From assembly GCA_964405435.1 (NCBI GenBank), contig CAYOOD010000010.1, forward strand, positions 1 through 64,000: 64,000 bases of DNA, written 5' to 3'. The DNA is from DVEG01 sp964405435 (lineage in GTDB: Bacteria > Cyanobacteriota > Cyanobacteriia > Cyanobacteriales > Oscillatoriaceae). The translations under genes were made by a program, and so were the position numbers. Under the pieces are notes generated by a model, which saw only the letters and a list, made by a program, of their open reading frames with translations, ran no database searches and was not told the origin of the DNA. Shown here in pieces: positions 17,756 to 25,839 of this stretch (the stretch's first letter is position 1; the number at the start of each line of letters is the position of its first letter).

Positions 17756-20115
17756 GCGAGTTAGGGGCGTGGTTAGCCAGCCAGTTGCCGGCAGATCGAA
17801 CCCATATTTTGAAGCACCAGCCCAGCTATCTTGCCAAAGCGGGGGAGGCTGGGCGGTTGTACGGCTGGTTAACCGATTTCGGTTTCGTGCAGGCAAAGCT
17901 TTCTCATCCCGACATCAAGGTACAGGATGCGATCGCCGATTTCGACATGGCTCTGGGGCTGAAAGAGCTGATGTCTGGGGAGAAAGCCGAGACGCTCAGA
18001 GCGATTCAAGGGGCAATTCGCAAGTCAGCGCACGTTCTGGAAAAAGATCCAACTCAACTGGCAGGGCAATTGCTGGGGCGATTGCTGGATTTTGAAGCGC
18101 CCGACATTCAGGAAATGCTGGAACAAGCCAAGCAGTGGCGAGAGGCTCCCTGGCTGCGCCCCTTGAGTTCTAGCTTAGAACGTCCTGGGGAAGGAGCGCT
18201 GCGAACTCTCAGTGGGCATACTTTTTGGGTAAGTGGTGTAGCCATTACTCCCGACGGCAAATTCGCGGTTTCCGCTTCAGCGGATAACACCCTGAAAATC
18301 TGGGATTTGACGAGCGGTACTGAGGTACGAACCTTACTCGGGCATACCGCCTCGGTATATAGCGTCGCGATCGCCCCCGACGGGAAATTCGCGGTTTCCG
18401 CTTCCTCGGATAGCACCCTGAAAATCTGGGATTTGACGAACTTTTCCGAGGTGCAAACCCTTATCGGGCATACTTCAGAGGTAAGAGCTATCGCGATCGC
18501 CCCCGACGGGAAATTCGCGGTTTCCGCTTCCTCGGATAGCACCCTNNNNNNNNNNNNNNNNNNNNNNNNNNNNNNNNNNNNNNNNNNNNNNNNNNNNNNN
18601 NNNNNNNNNNNNNNNNNNNNNNNNNNNNNNNNNNNNNNNNNNNNNGAAAATCTGGGATTTGACGAGCGGTGCTGAGGTGCGAACTTTAATCGGGCATNNN
18701 NNNNNNNNNNNNNNNNNNNNNNNNNNNNNNNNNNNNNNNNNNNNNNNNNNNNNNNNNNNNNNNNNNNNNNNNNNNNNNNNNNNNNNNNNNNNNNNNNCCT
18801 GAAAATCTGGGATTTGACGAGCGGTGCTGAGGTGCGAACTTTAATCGGGCATCTTAGCTGGGTAAATGCCGTCGCAATCGCCCCCGATGGGAAATTTGCC
18901 GTTTCTGCTTCTTATAATTACACTCTGAAAATCTGGGATTTGACGAGCGGTGCTGAGGTGCGAACTTTAATCGGGCATACTAGCTGGGTAAATGCTGTTG
19001 CGATCGCCCCTAACGGCCAATTCGCCGTTTCTGCTTCAGATGATAAAACCCTGAAAATCTGGGATTTGACGAGCGGTGCAGAGGTGCGAACCTTAATCGG
19101 GCATACTAGCTCGGTAGCAGCCGTGGCGATCGCCCCTGACGGCCAATTCGCCGTTTCCGGTTCAGTGGATAACACTCTGAAAATCTGGGATTTGACGAGC
19201 GGTGCGAAAGTAAGAACTCTGGAAGGGCGTACTGTCTCAGTAACAGCCGTTGCAATCAACCCTGCTGGCAAATTAGTCATTTCTGCTTCCTCAAATAACA
19301 ACTTGAAAATCTGGGATTTGACCAGCTTTGCCGAGATGCGAACTTTGGAAGGGCATAGCGGCTCGGTAAATTCCGTTGCTATTACCCCCGACAGCCAATA
19401 CGCAGTTGCGGTTTCCGCTTCAGCGGATATATACATCTGGGATTTGACGAGGAATGCTGAAGTGCGAACGTTACCAACGTTAATAAGGCATACTAACTCA
19501 ATAACAGACGTCGCCATCTCTCCCGACAGCAAATACGCGGTTTCCGCTTCAGCGGATGCAACCCTGAGAATCTGGGATTTGACGAGCGGTGCTTTAGAGG
19601 GAATCTTAATGGGACATACTGACTCGGTATTGGCTGTAGCGATCTCCCACGACGGCAAATTCGTCGTTTCTGCTTCAGCGGATGCAACCCTGAGAATCTG
19701 GGATTTGACGAGACGTACCTGGCGTTTTACGATCTATGCTAAAGAGCCAACTTTAATCGGACATAATGCCCCAGTAAATGCCATTACCATTACCCCCGAC
19801 GGGAAATTTGCCGTTTCCGCTTCCTCGGATAAAACCCTGAAAATCTGGGATTTGACGAGCGGTACTGAGGTGCGAACCTTAAAAGGGCATACTGGCTCGG
19901 TAAATGCCGTCGCCATCTCCTGTGATGGGAAATTCGCCGTTTCTGCTTCCTGGGATAACACCCTGAAAATCTGGGATTTGCTCAGCGGGCAGGAGGTTGC
20001 TACTTTCAGCAGCGAGGCTTGGTTAAATGATTGTGCTGTTGCGCTGGATGAGCTGACGATCGTGGCGGGCGACGAGTGGGGACGGGTACATTTTCTGCGG
20101 TTGGAGGGAACATAG
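17752..20115 (+). CDS. WD40-repeat protein with STAND-type adaptor domain (interrupted by assembly gaps)
   Basis: Starts at the ATG overlapping the NTPase stop. Residues about 1-145 form a helical adaptor (ILKHQPSYLAKAGEAGRLYG, AIRKSAHVLEKDPTQLAGQL) of the kind found between the NTPase and WD40 parts of one-chain STAND proteins. Then at least 13 visible WD40 units of 42 aa follow (VSASADNTLKIWDLTSGTEV, VRTLIGHTSWVNAVAIAPDG). The units are nearly identical at DNA level. Two 100-N gaps (18546-18645, 18698-18797) fall inside them, and the apparent frame change across them comes from arbitrary gap length. The true length is unknown. Probably the sensor partner of the upstream NTPase. Confidence 0.85.
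18546..18645. other. Assembly gap 1 (100 N)
   Basis: Exactly 100 N, so probably a placeholder. The flanks (...ACCCT before, GAAAATCTGG after) join in perfect repeat register, so the missing sequence should be zero or more whole 126-bp WD40 units. Confidence 0.95.
18698..18797. other. Assembly gap 2 (100 N)
   Basis: Exactly 100 N. By register with neighbouring units the real gap should be 71 bp plus a multiple of 126 bp. Confidence 0.93.
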
Positions 20116-20116
20116 C

Positions 20117-20213
20117 TCGACACGGATTTTGACACGGATGCGCGGATGAATAGCCCAATTTATCCGCGTATCCGTGCTATCCGTGTCGGGCTGTGGCGGG
20201 CGATTCAAAGGCG
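20117..20213. repeat. 97-bp direct repeat, copy 1 (second copy at 20673-20769)
   Basis: Shares GACACGGATTTTGACACGGA, GATGAATAGCCCAATTTATC and CGGGCTGTGGCGGGCGATTC with 20673-20769. The unit is itself partly palindromic (GACACGGAT ... ATCCGTGTC). It begins directly after the WD40 stop codon. Confidence 0.85.
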
Positions 20214-20220
20214 TCGCGTT

Positions 20221-20330
20221 ACATTGAGGGCGAAGCATTCGCGAATAAAAATTTCGGTGGTGTGGCAAAGATATCGACGCGAATGCTTCGCCCCTACATT
20301 TGGATTTACAGCCATCGGGATGCTCCCAAA
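20221..20330. repeat. Family B dispersed inverted repeat, copy 3
   Basis: GGGCGAAGCATTCGCG ... CGCGAATGCTTCGCCCC, extending to the terminal motif GGGATGCTCCC (20320-20330). Confidence 0.75.
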
Positions 20331-20334
20331 TTTT

Positions 20335-20386
20335 TCAGTCCTCTTGAGAGGACTTTCGCTATTAGCCGTGGGTTTAAACCCACGGC
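20335..20386. repeat. Double palindrome, probable IS200/IS605-derived end
   Basis: A hairpin AGTCCTCTTGAGAGGACT is followed by TTCGCTATTA and then a perfect 22-bp palindrome centred on GGGTTTAAACCC (20365-20386). Paired hairpins of this form are typical of derelict IS200/IS605-type ends in cyanobacteria. No transposase is nearby. Confidence 0.5.
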
Positions 20387-20395
20387 GGGGCGTGC

Positions 20396-20544
20396 GACAC
20401 GCGAGAAATTCTGCAATATATTGACGGTGAGTTGCAGGCAGGTGTCGCGTTACATTGAGGGCGAAGCATTCGCGAATAAAAATTTCGGTGAGGTGGCAAA
20501 GATACTGGCGCGAATGCTTCGCCCCTACACGGGCAGGGTTTGTT
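20396..20544. repeat. About 149-bp direct repeat containing family B copy 4 (second copy at 21952-22100)
   Basis: CACGCGAGAAATTCTGCAAT through the inverted-repeat element (20451-20529) to GTTTGTTAG is nearly identical to 21952-22100. The duplication is therefore larger than the inverted repeat alone. Confidence 0.85.
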
Positions 20545-20586
20545 AGGGCGGGGCGATAATAGGAGCGATCGCATTTTTTGTCTTGT

Positions 20587-20659
20587 GTAGGGGCTTGCGC
20601 ATTCGGGCGAATAATGTAGCGGGCACAACCAAAAATCTCTCATCCGAATGCTTCGCCCT
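20587..20659. repeat. Family B dispersed inverted repeat, copy 5
   Basis: GTAGGGGCTTGCGCATTCGG ... CCGAATGCTTCGCCC; internal sequence resembles copy 1 (CGAATAATNNNNCGGGCACAACC). Confidence 0.65.
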
Positions 20660-20672
20660 GGCGTTCGAGCTG

Positions 20673-20769
20673 CCTGACACGGATTTTGACACGGATACGC
20701 GGATGAATAGCCCAATTTATCCGTGTATCCGTGCTATCCGTGTCGGGCTGTGGCGGGCGATTCAAAGGC
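20673..20769. repeat. 97-bp direct repeat, copy 2
   Basis: Second copy of the 20117-20213 unit, with a handful of substitutions. Confidence 0.85.
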
Positions 20770-20826
20770 GCGATCGCGTTACGTTGGGGGCGCGTGGATG
20801 ATAGAGGCGCTCTTACCTGTAAAATC

Positions 20827-21159
20827 TCACCCGCGCTCAATCAACTCCCGCTCCGATCGCTTTTGCCACTGTCGAAATTCTTCCAACAGCTCAAAAAAAT
20901 TATCCAGAGCATCCCTTTCATCTTGGGAGAAGAAAAGAATGATGTTTGCCCAGGATTGCGACGACTCAATTCTAAATTTTTTCTGAATCCATTCTTGGAA
21001 TCCGTCGAGCGCATCTTTTTCGCCTAAAGGCAAGCCAAGTTGATACTGAGCGACATTATACCCGGACAAAAAAGCCCGCAAACAGAGAATTGAAGGGTTG
21101 CCCAAATAGACAGAAGGCTTTTGCTTGATTTTTTGTAGCAGTTCGTAAAGATTATCCAT
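20827..21159 (-). CDS. Small cytosolic protein, candidate immunity protein
   Basis: A 110-aa protein from the ATG at 21159, preceded by a strong GGAGGAG site. The N-terminus MDNLYELLQKIKQKPSVYLG is followed by LRAFLSGYNVAQYQLGLPLG, FQEWIQKKF and SWANIILFFSQDERDALDNF. I cannot name the family. It is soluble and acidic, and lies 47 nt downstream of a broken papain-fold-toxin-like gene on the same strand, which is where an immunity gene would be. The immunity role is inferred from position. Confidence 0.6.
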   Translation of the reverse strand: MDNLYELLQKIKQKPSVYLGNPSILCLRAFLSGYNVAQYQLGLPLGEKDALDGFQEWIQKKFRIESSQSWANIILFFSQDERDALDNFFELLEEFRQWQKRSERELIERG

Positions 21160-21206
21160 ATTAGCTCTCCTCCTTGTCAAGCCTTTATTGAAAAACCACC
21201 TTCTCG

Positions 21207-21613
21207 TTAAAATTCGGTTTCTCTCACTACAAACTGCCCGTCAAAATCTTCTACAAGTGGCCCACCAAAACTGTTGAGCCAGTCCTCTTTAGGGATACCA
21301 TCGGGATAGAGATTGTCAAAAACCGTTTCAACGGTTCCCAATTCGGTTTCGAGCTGAATGACTGTAGAAACCCGGCTTCTTAAAGAAGCCGGGTTTCTTG
21401 CCTGTACTTCATCGCTATCTGGCGATCGCTTCCCAGCGGATTCGTGATAATTGAAAATGGCAGCCTGTCGGTTTCTGTACTTATCTTTATCAGTTTACCA
21501 TGAATTCCCTCTCCTGTCAAATAACTCTGGATTGCTTGCGAGCATTCTACACATTGAAAATTTCTGTAGCTTCTGGCAATCCGCCTAATCTCTTCTATTT
21601 GCTCCTCAGTCAT
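21207..21613 (-). pseudogene. Papain-fold toxin-like gene disrupted by a family A element
   Basis: The 5' part (21613 down to about 21400) encodes MTEEQIEEIRRIARSYRNFQ, CVECSQAIQSYLTGEGIHGK and ITNPLGSDRQIA, resembling the papain-fold toxin 2 family with the likely catalytic Cys in QCVECSQ. A palindromic element (21366-21398 plus flanks) then causes a stop after QETRLL. Beyond it, in another frame, the sequence resumes as TVIQLETELGTVETVFDNLY, PDGIPKEDWLNSFGG and DGQFVVRETEF, then a stop at 21207. The segment replaced is where the family usually has its NG-x-H motif, so the His is probably lost. The 77-aa product, if made, should be inactive. Confidence 0.75.
21366..21398. mobile_element. Family A palindrome, copy 4, inserted in the toxin gene
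   Basis: AGAAACCCGGCTTCTT / AAGAAGCCGGGTTTCT with flank CCTGTACTTCATCGCTAT. It is a shortened copy that has lost part of the TIR. Confidence 0.85.
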
Positions 21614-21623
21614 AGTAATTCAT

Positions 21624-21717
21624 TATAGCAGCAAGCTAGTTAGGTACGTCAGAAACCCGGCTTCTTAAAGAAGCCGGGTTTCTTGCTTGTCCTTCATCTG
21701 ACTGAAAAATGCTATAT
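21624..21717. mobile_element. Family A palindromic element, copy 5
   Basis: Left TATAGCAGC, palindromic core 21651-21684, right end TGAAAAATGCTATATA. Its right end abuts the stop codon of the HicB-like gene. Confidence 0.85.
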
Positions 21718-21718
21718 A

Positions 21719-21907
21719 CTAATGCAGCCTATTTTGAATTTCTGAGGAATCAGCGGTTTCAAAAAATAATTCTAACGCTTCAATCAGATTTAACCGCGCT
21801 TCTTCAACCGTGTCACCTTGACTGGCGATATCCAGTTCGGGACACAGGGACACATACCCGTCACCTTCGCGCTCAATGATTGCCGTCAGTTGATGCGTCT
21901 GCTTCAT
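21719..21907 (-). CDS. HicB-family antitoxin-like protein, probably 3'-truncated
   Basis: A 62-aa protein, AIIEREGDGYVSLCPELDIA then SQGDTVEEARLNLIEALELF, the HicB RNase H-like fold. As I recall the family, related proteins continue after RRLH with a strand such as SEVFVTQVEV. Here the frame stops at NRLH exactly at the boundary of a family A element, suggesting truncation. No hicA-like gene is adjacent, so it is an orphan. Confidence 0.75.
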   Translation of the reverse strand: MKQTHQLTAIIEREGDGYVSLCPELDIASQGDTVEEARLNLIEALELFFETADSSEIQNRLH

Positions 21908-21951
21908 AAAAATCGCCCCGCAGAATTCAGGTATTTCTATCTATTTTATGC

Positions 21952-22100
21952 CACACGCGAGCAATTCTGCAATATATCGGCGGAGAGTTGCAGGCAGGCG
22001 TCGCGTTACATTGAGGGCGAAGCATTCGCGAATAAAAATTTCGGTGAGGTGGCAAAGATACTGGCGCGAATGCTTCGCCCCTACACGGGCACGGTTTATT
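21952..22100. repeat. About 149-bp direct repeat containing family B copy 6
   Basis: Nearly identical to 20396-20544. The inverted-repeat part is about 22007-22085. Confidence 0.85.
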
Positions 22101-22180
22101 AGAGGGGAGAAATTATCAGAGCGATCGCCTCCGTCGCCCTATTGACAAAAAATCACCTATCTGATAGAATCATAATTTCT

Positions 22181-22272
22181 TAGCACTCCCCACTCAGCAC
22201 TCCCTACTCAGCACTCAGCACTCCCTACTCAGCACTCCCTACTCAGCACTCAGCACTCAGCACTCCCTACTC
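22181..22272. repeat. Tandem short repeats (CACTCCCTACTCAG type)
   Basis: Irregular tandem array of ACTCAGCACTCCCT and ACTCAGC units, about 90 bp, upstream of the second WD40 gene. There are no spacers, so it is not a CRISPR array. Confidence 0.9.
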
Positions 22273-22347
22273 CGCCGCGCGAGCAGCCCAGATGGCACAA
22301 TGAATAAGCGAGTCGCGCAACTGCTTGAGCGCCAAAGGAACAGCAAC

Positions 22348-24747
22348 ATGAGCAATTTCAAAGAGTGGTTAGCCAGTCAGCTAGCTGAAACAGAAGAACG
22401 CATCTTGAAACACCAGCCGAGGGCATTTGCCGAGGCTGGCGATGGAGAGCGCTTGTACGCATGGCTGACGGATTTTAATTTTATCGATGCGAAAGTTTCT
22501 GCGTTGGGAATAGAGGCGCTGATACACGATTACGAACTCCTCAACTATTACGACCTCGATCTCGATTCGCAGCAAGTAGAAATTTTAAGATTAATTCAAG
22601 GGGCGCTGCACTTTTCCGCTGAGGCGGTGAATGCCGATCCGTTTCAACTGCCCGGGCAATTGATCGGGCGCTTGCTCTCTTCTGGAATCTCGGAGATTGA
22701 GGAGATGCTCTCGGTGGCTGCGATCGCTCGAGACTCCCTCTGGTTGTGCCCGATATTTCCCAGCCTGCTGGCTCCAGGTGGGCCATTACTGTATAGTTTG
22801 GCGGGTCACGAGAATTTAGTGACGGCTGTGGCGATCGCTCCTGACGGCGATTTTATCATTTCTAGTTCGACAGACGGCACTCTAAAAGTCTGGGATTGGA
22901 AATCTGGGGAAGTCTTGCAAACTCTGGAAGCAGACAGCGATGATTTTGATGATGACGATGATTTCGATGATGAGGATGATGACGACGATATCGAGAATGA
23001 CGAGGCTCTCGAATCTGTCGAGCCTGTGGATTCTTTCTATGCCGTGGCGATCGCTCCCGACGCCAAGTTTGCGATCGCCGGCACTGCAGCCGGCTCTCTG
23101 AAATTTTGGGATTTGCAAGCGGGCACCCTTTCCATGACGATTCAAGCGCACGAGGATATCGTGCGGGGAATCGTCATTTCTCCAGATGGAAAATCCGCCA
23201 TTTCTGCCTCGCGCGACAACACCCTCAAAATTTGGGACGCCCGCGAGGGCATTCTTTTAAAAACTTTGGAAGGGCACGCCTCCTATGTCAACGGCGTTGC
23301 GATTTCTCCCGATGGCAAGTTCGCGATTTCTGCCTCGGAAGACAAGACGCTGAAAGTCTGGGATTTGGCATCGGGGGAAGCGGTGAAAACTCTGGAAGGG
23401 CACGCCTACGCCATCCAAAAGGTTGCCATTTCCGCCGACGGAAAATTCGCGGTTTCTGCTGCCCGCGATCGCACCCTCAAAGTCTGGGATATCGACTCTG
23501 GCACGGAGTTGAAAACCCTTGTCGGGCACGCCGCCGCTGTCAACACCGTTGCGATCGCCCCTAACGGCTTAATTGCCGTTTCCGGCGGTTCCGACAACAT
23601 CGTCAGAGTTTGGGATTTGCAAGCAGGCGTAGAGTTGCAAGCGTTGCCCGGGCACGTTCACGGCATCTTGGGAATTGCCCTGACTCCCGACGGGCGCTAT
23701 GCCATTTCTGCGTCGCGAGATACGACTCTCCACGTCTGGGATTTGCAGGCTAGCAGGCAATTGGAAACGCTCCCGAAACACAACGGTTCCGTATGGGCAG
23801 TTGCCTTTTCTCCAGACGGGCAATTCGCGATTTCGGCTTCTGAGGATAAAACCCTGAAAGTTTGGGATTTAGACGATCCTTCTGATGTGAAGACTCTGAA
23901 AGGGCACTCAAAACCCATCTACGCGATCGCGATCGCGCCAGAGGGGCAATTGGCGATTTCCGGTTCTGCCGACAATACGATGAAGCTCTGGCATTGGAAA
24001 GCGGGCGAGGAGTTGAGAACTCTGGCTCTGGAAGAACCCGAAGAACCTGAAGAACCGGAAGAATACGAAAGCTACGAGGAAATCGAAGAAGACGAAGAAG
24101 GCGAAGAAGCCGAAGAACCCGACGTACCCAGTGACGATACGATTTACGGAATTGCCATTCATCCCGACGGGGATATCGCGATCGCTGCGTGTCAGGATTG
24201 GACTCTAAAAATCTGGGATTTGCAATCGGGCGAGATGGTGAAAATGCTCGAAGGGCACGAGGATGCCGTGCTTGCCGTGGCGATTTCGCCGGATGGAAAA
24301 TTAGCGGTTTCTGCTTCCGTAGACAGCACCCTGAAAGTCTGGGATTTGCAATCGGGCGAGGAGCTGAGAACTCTGGAAGGGCACGAAGATTCTATCTGGG
24401 CAGTTGCGATCGCGCCGGATGGAAAAATCGCCGTTTCCGGTTCTGAGGATACGACTGTGAGAGTGTGGTACTTGCACTCCGGGCAGAATTTGAAAACGCT
24501 TCACGGGCACAGCGATCGCATCACCGGCGTGGCGATTACGCCAGATGGGGAATTTATTATTTCTGTTTCTAGCGACTCCACCCTAAAACTTTGGCATTTG
24601 GAATCCGGGGAACTGGTGGCAAATTTCACCGCCGATTCTGAGCTGAGCTGCTGCGCGATCGCGTCGGATGGCAAAACGATTGTAGCGGGCGAGCTTTCTT
24701 CCGGGCGAGTGCATTTTCTGTCTTTGGAAGGTTTGGCTGAGGAGTAG
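22348..24747 (+). CDS. WD40-repeat protein with STAND-type adaptor domain and acidic inserts
   Basis: A 799-aa protein. I chose the ATG at 22348 over 22300 because MSNFKEWLASQLAETEERIL aligns with the start of the paralogue at 17752 and AAAGGAA precedes it. Residues about 1-145 form the same helical adaptor (LKHQPRAFAEAGDGERLYAW, DPFQLPGQLIGRLL). About 14 WD40 units follow (SASEDKTLKVWDLASGE). Two very acidic inserts interrupt the propeller: an Asp-rich one at about 193-225 and a Glu/Pro-rich one at about 560-598. No NTPase gene is adjacent, so it may work with the upstream NTPase or be an orphan. Units are more diverged than in the first gene. Confidence 0.88.
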   Translation: MSNFKEWLASQLAETEERILKHQPRAFAEAGDGERLYAWLTDFNFIDAKVSALGIEALIHDYELLNYYDLDLDSQQVEILRLIQGALHFSAEAVNADPFQLPGQLIGRLLSSGISEIEEMLSVAAIARDSLWLCPIFPSLLAPGGPLLYSLAGHENLVTAVAIAPDGDFIISSSTDGTLKVWDWKSGEVLQTLEADSDDFDDDDDFDDEDDDDDIENDEALESVEPVDSFYAVAIAPDAKFAIAGTAAGSLKFWDLQAGTLSMTIQAHEDIVRGIVISPDGKSAISASRDNTLKIWDAREGILLKTLEGHASYVNGVAISPDGKFAISASEDKTLKVWDLASGEAVKTLEGHAYAIQKVAISADGKFAVSAARDRTLKVWDIDSGTELKTLVGHAAAVNTVAIAPNGLIAVSGGSDNIVRVWDLQAGVELQALPGHVHGILGIALTPDGRYAISASRDTTLHVWDLQASRQLETLPKHNGSVWAVAFSPDGQFAISASEDKTLKVWDLDDPSDVKTLKGHSKPIYAIAIAPEGQLAISGSADNTMKLWHWKAGEELRTLALEEPEEPEEPEEYESYEEIEEDEEGEEAEEPDVPSDDTIYGIAIHPDGDIAIAACQDWTLKIWDLQSGEMVKMLEGHEDAVLAVAISPDGKLAVSASVDSTLKVWDLQSGEELRTLEGHEDSIWAVAIAPDGKIAVSGSEDTTVRVWYLHSGQNLKTLHGHSDRITGVAITPDGEFIISVSSDSTLKLWHLESGELVANFTADSELSCCAIASDGKTIVAGELSSGRVHFLSLEGLAEE

Positions 24748-24754
24748 TTAACAG

Positions 24755-24864
24755 GGGAGCATCCCATTTTTGGAGTGCGAACGTCTCGTTCGCTCTTGGA
24801 TCGATCGGGAGCGAGACGCTCCCACTTCTGAAAAAAGGTGTTTTGACAAAAACGGGATGCTCCC
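24755..24864. mobile_element. 110-bp MITE with 11-bp TIRs and 9-bp direct flanking repeats
   Basis: TIRs GGGAGCATCCC (24755-24765) and GGGATGCTCCC (24854-24864) are flanked by AGTTAACAG at 24746-24754 and 24865-24873, as expected of a target-site duplication. The left flank includes the last two bases of the WD40 stop codon, so it sits at the exact 3' end of that gene. The TIR equals the outer terminus of family B. Confidence 0.8.
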
Positions 24865-24879
24865 AGTTAACAGGGGCTG

Positions 24880-24912
24880 AGAAACCCGGCTTCTTTAAGA
24901 AACCGGGTTTCT
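24880..24912. repeat. Family A palindrome, copy 6
   Basis: GAGAAACCCGGCTTCTTTAA paired with AAGAAACCGGGTTTCT, close to the preceding MITE. Confidence 0.75.
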
Positions 24913-24985
24913 AAAACTTTATTTTTCTCACCTTGAATTCGCTTTTTCTGGCTGCAAGCTTGAATTTTTTGACGGCAAGCGATCG

Positions 24986-25432
24986 CTATATCCGGCTCAT
25001 CGGCAGACGCACTTTGTGCTTTCGCAAAATCCGCGTAATCTGGGTGGCGCTGATTTCAATCCCCGTTGCCTGTGCCAGATGGGTTGCCAATCGCTGGCTC
25101 GTCCACAGTTCAAACTCGTACCCCAGACTGCGCGGCTCTTTTTTCACCGCCTCCAGCAGCGATTGGATGTAGCCTTCATTGGCTTTGCGGTAGTTTCCCT
25201 GCTCCCGCCGATCTCGCAGGCTGTCGAGGTTGTCCGGATCGCCGTGTACGCACCAATACGCCACCGTTCGGTAAGAACATCCGATGAAGTCGGCAATCTC
25301 TTCGTAAGTCTTCCCGTCATTTTGCAATAACAAAATTAAAGCATGTTCTCGCAATCGAGGGCAATCGCTTTCTCGGATGGCTTTCTGCAGGCGTTTTTTT
25401 TGTATCGGCGTTAGAAAATTTTTAACAGGCAT
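24986..25432 (-). CDS. IS630-type transposase N-terminal HTH protein, catalytic domain absent
   Basis: A 148-aa protein from the ATG at 25432. It carries two helix-turn-helix segments: RLREHALILLLQNDGKTYEE then IADFIGCSYRTVAYW; and a second winged-helix part LATHLAQATGIEISATQITR. IS630/Tc1-mariner transposases begin this way and continue into a DDE domain. Here the frame stops after RKHKVRLPMSRI, with no DDE-encoding sequence between it and the WD40 gene. It is a remnant or a domesticated DNA-binding protein. Confidence 0.75.
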   Translation of the reverse strand: MPVKNFLTPIQKKRLQKAIRESDCPRLREHALILLLQNDGKTYEEIADFIGCSYRTVAYWCVHGDPDNLDSLRDRREQGNYRKANEGYIQSLLEAVKKEPRSLGYEFELWTSQRLATHLAQATGIEISATQITRILRKHKVRLPMSRI

Positions 25433-25839
25433 AATGCAAATAGCGAAAAATTTATTTATCTCTATTTTATGATATTTAGGTGTTTCTGCAACGCCGCGCA
25501 ATTCCTTCTCTGTCAGCTCCTAGAGAGATTGCATCGGCACCATAAAATCTCTTTCCCTCAATTGCACTGGCCGCAAGCCACCTACAGGAGAACCGACAAG
25601 AATATCCGCGCAAGTCTAAAGTAAAACAACAAAAAGCGAACATAAGTAAAGGCAACTGTGCCCCTTCCCGCAGCCTCGAACCGCGCGCGAGTGGGGTTCA
25701 GTTTCGCCCGCCAGTTCGCGAGTTTTGCCAGATTGGGCGATCGCCGGCGTTGCTGCAAACACCTGCAAAGAATAGAAAATAGCGATCGCCCAATCTGGGA
25801 CAGCTATTTTAAAATTTAAATCAAAAGTCTCAAATTGCC
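25433..25839. other. Intergenic region upstream of the NusA-like gene
   Basis: About 400 nt with no supported gene. HIP1-type cores occur at 25738-25743 and 25783-25789. Frame 25616-25846 minus has no family resemblance. Confidence 0.4.

Noticed and set aside
22181..22272. Possible CRISPR array
   Set aside because: Units are 7-14 bp with no spacers; it is a simple tandem repeat.
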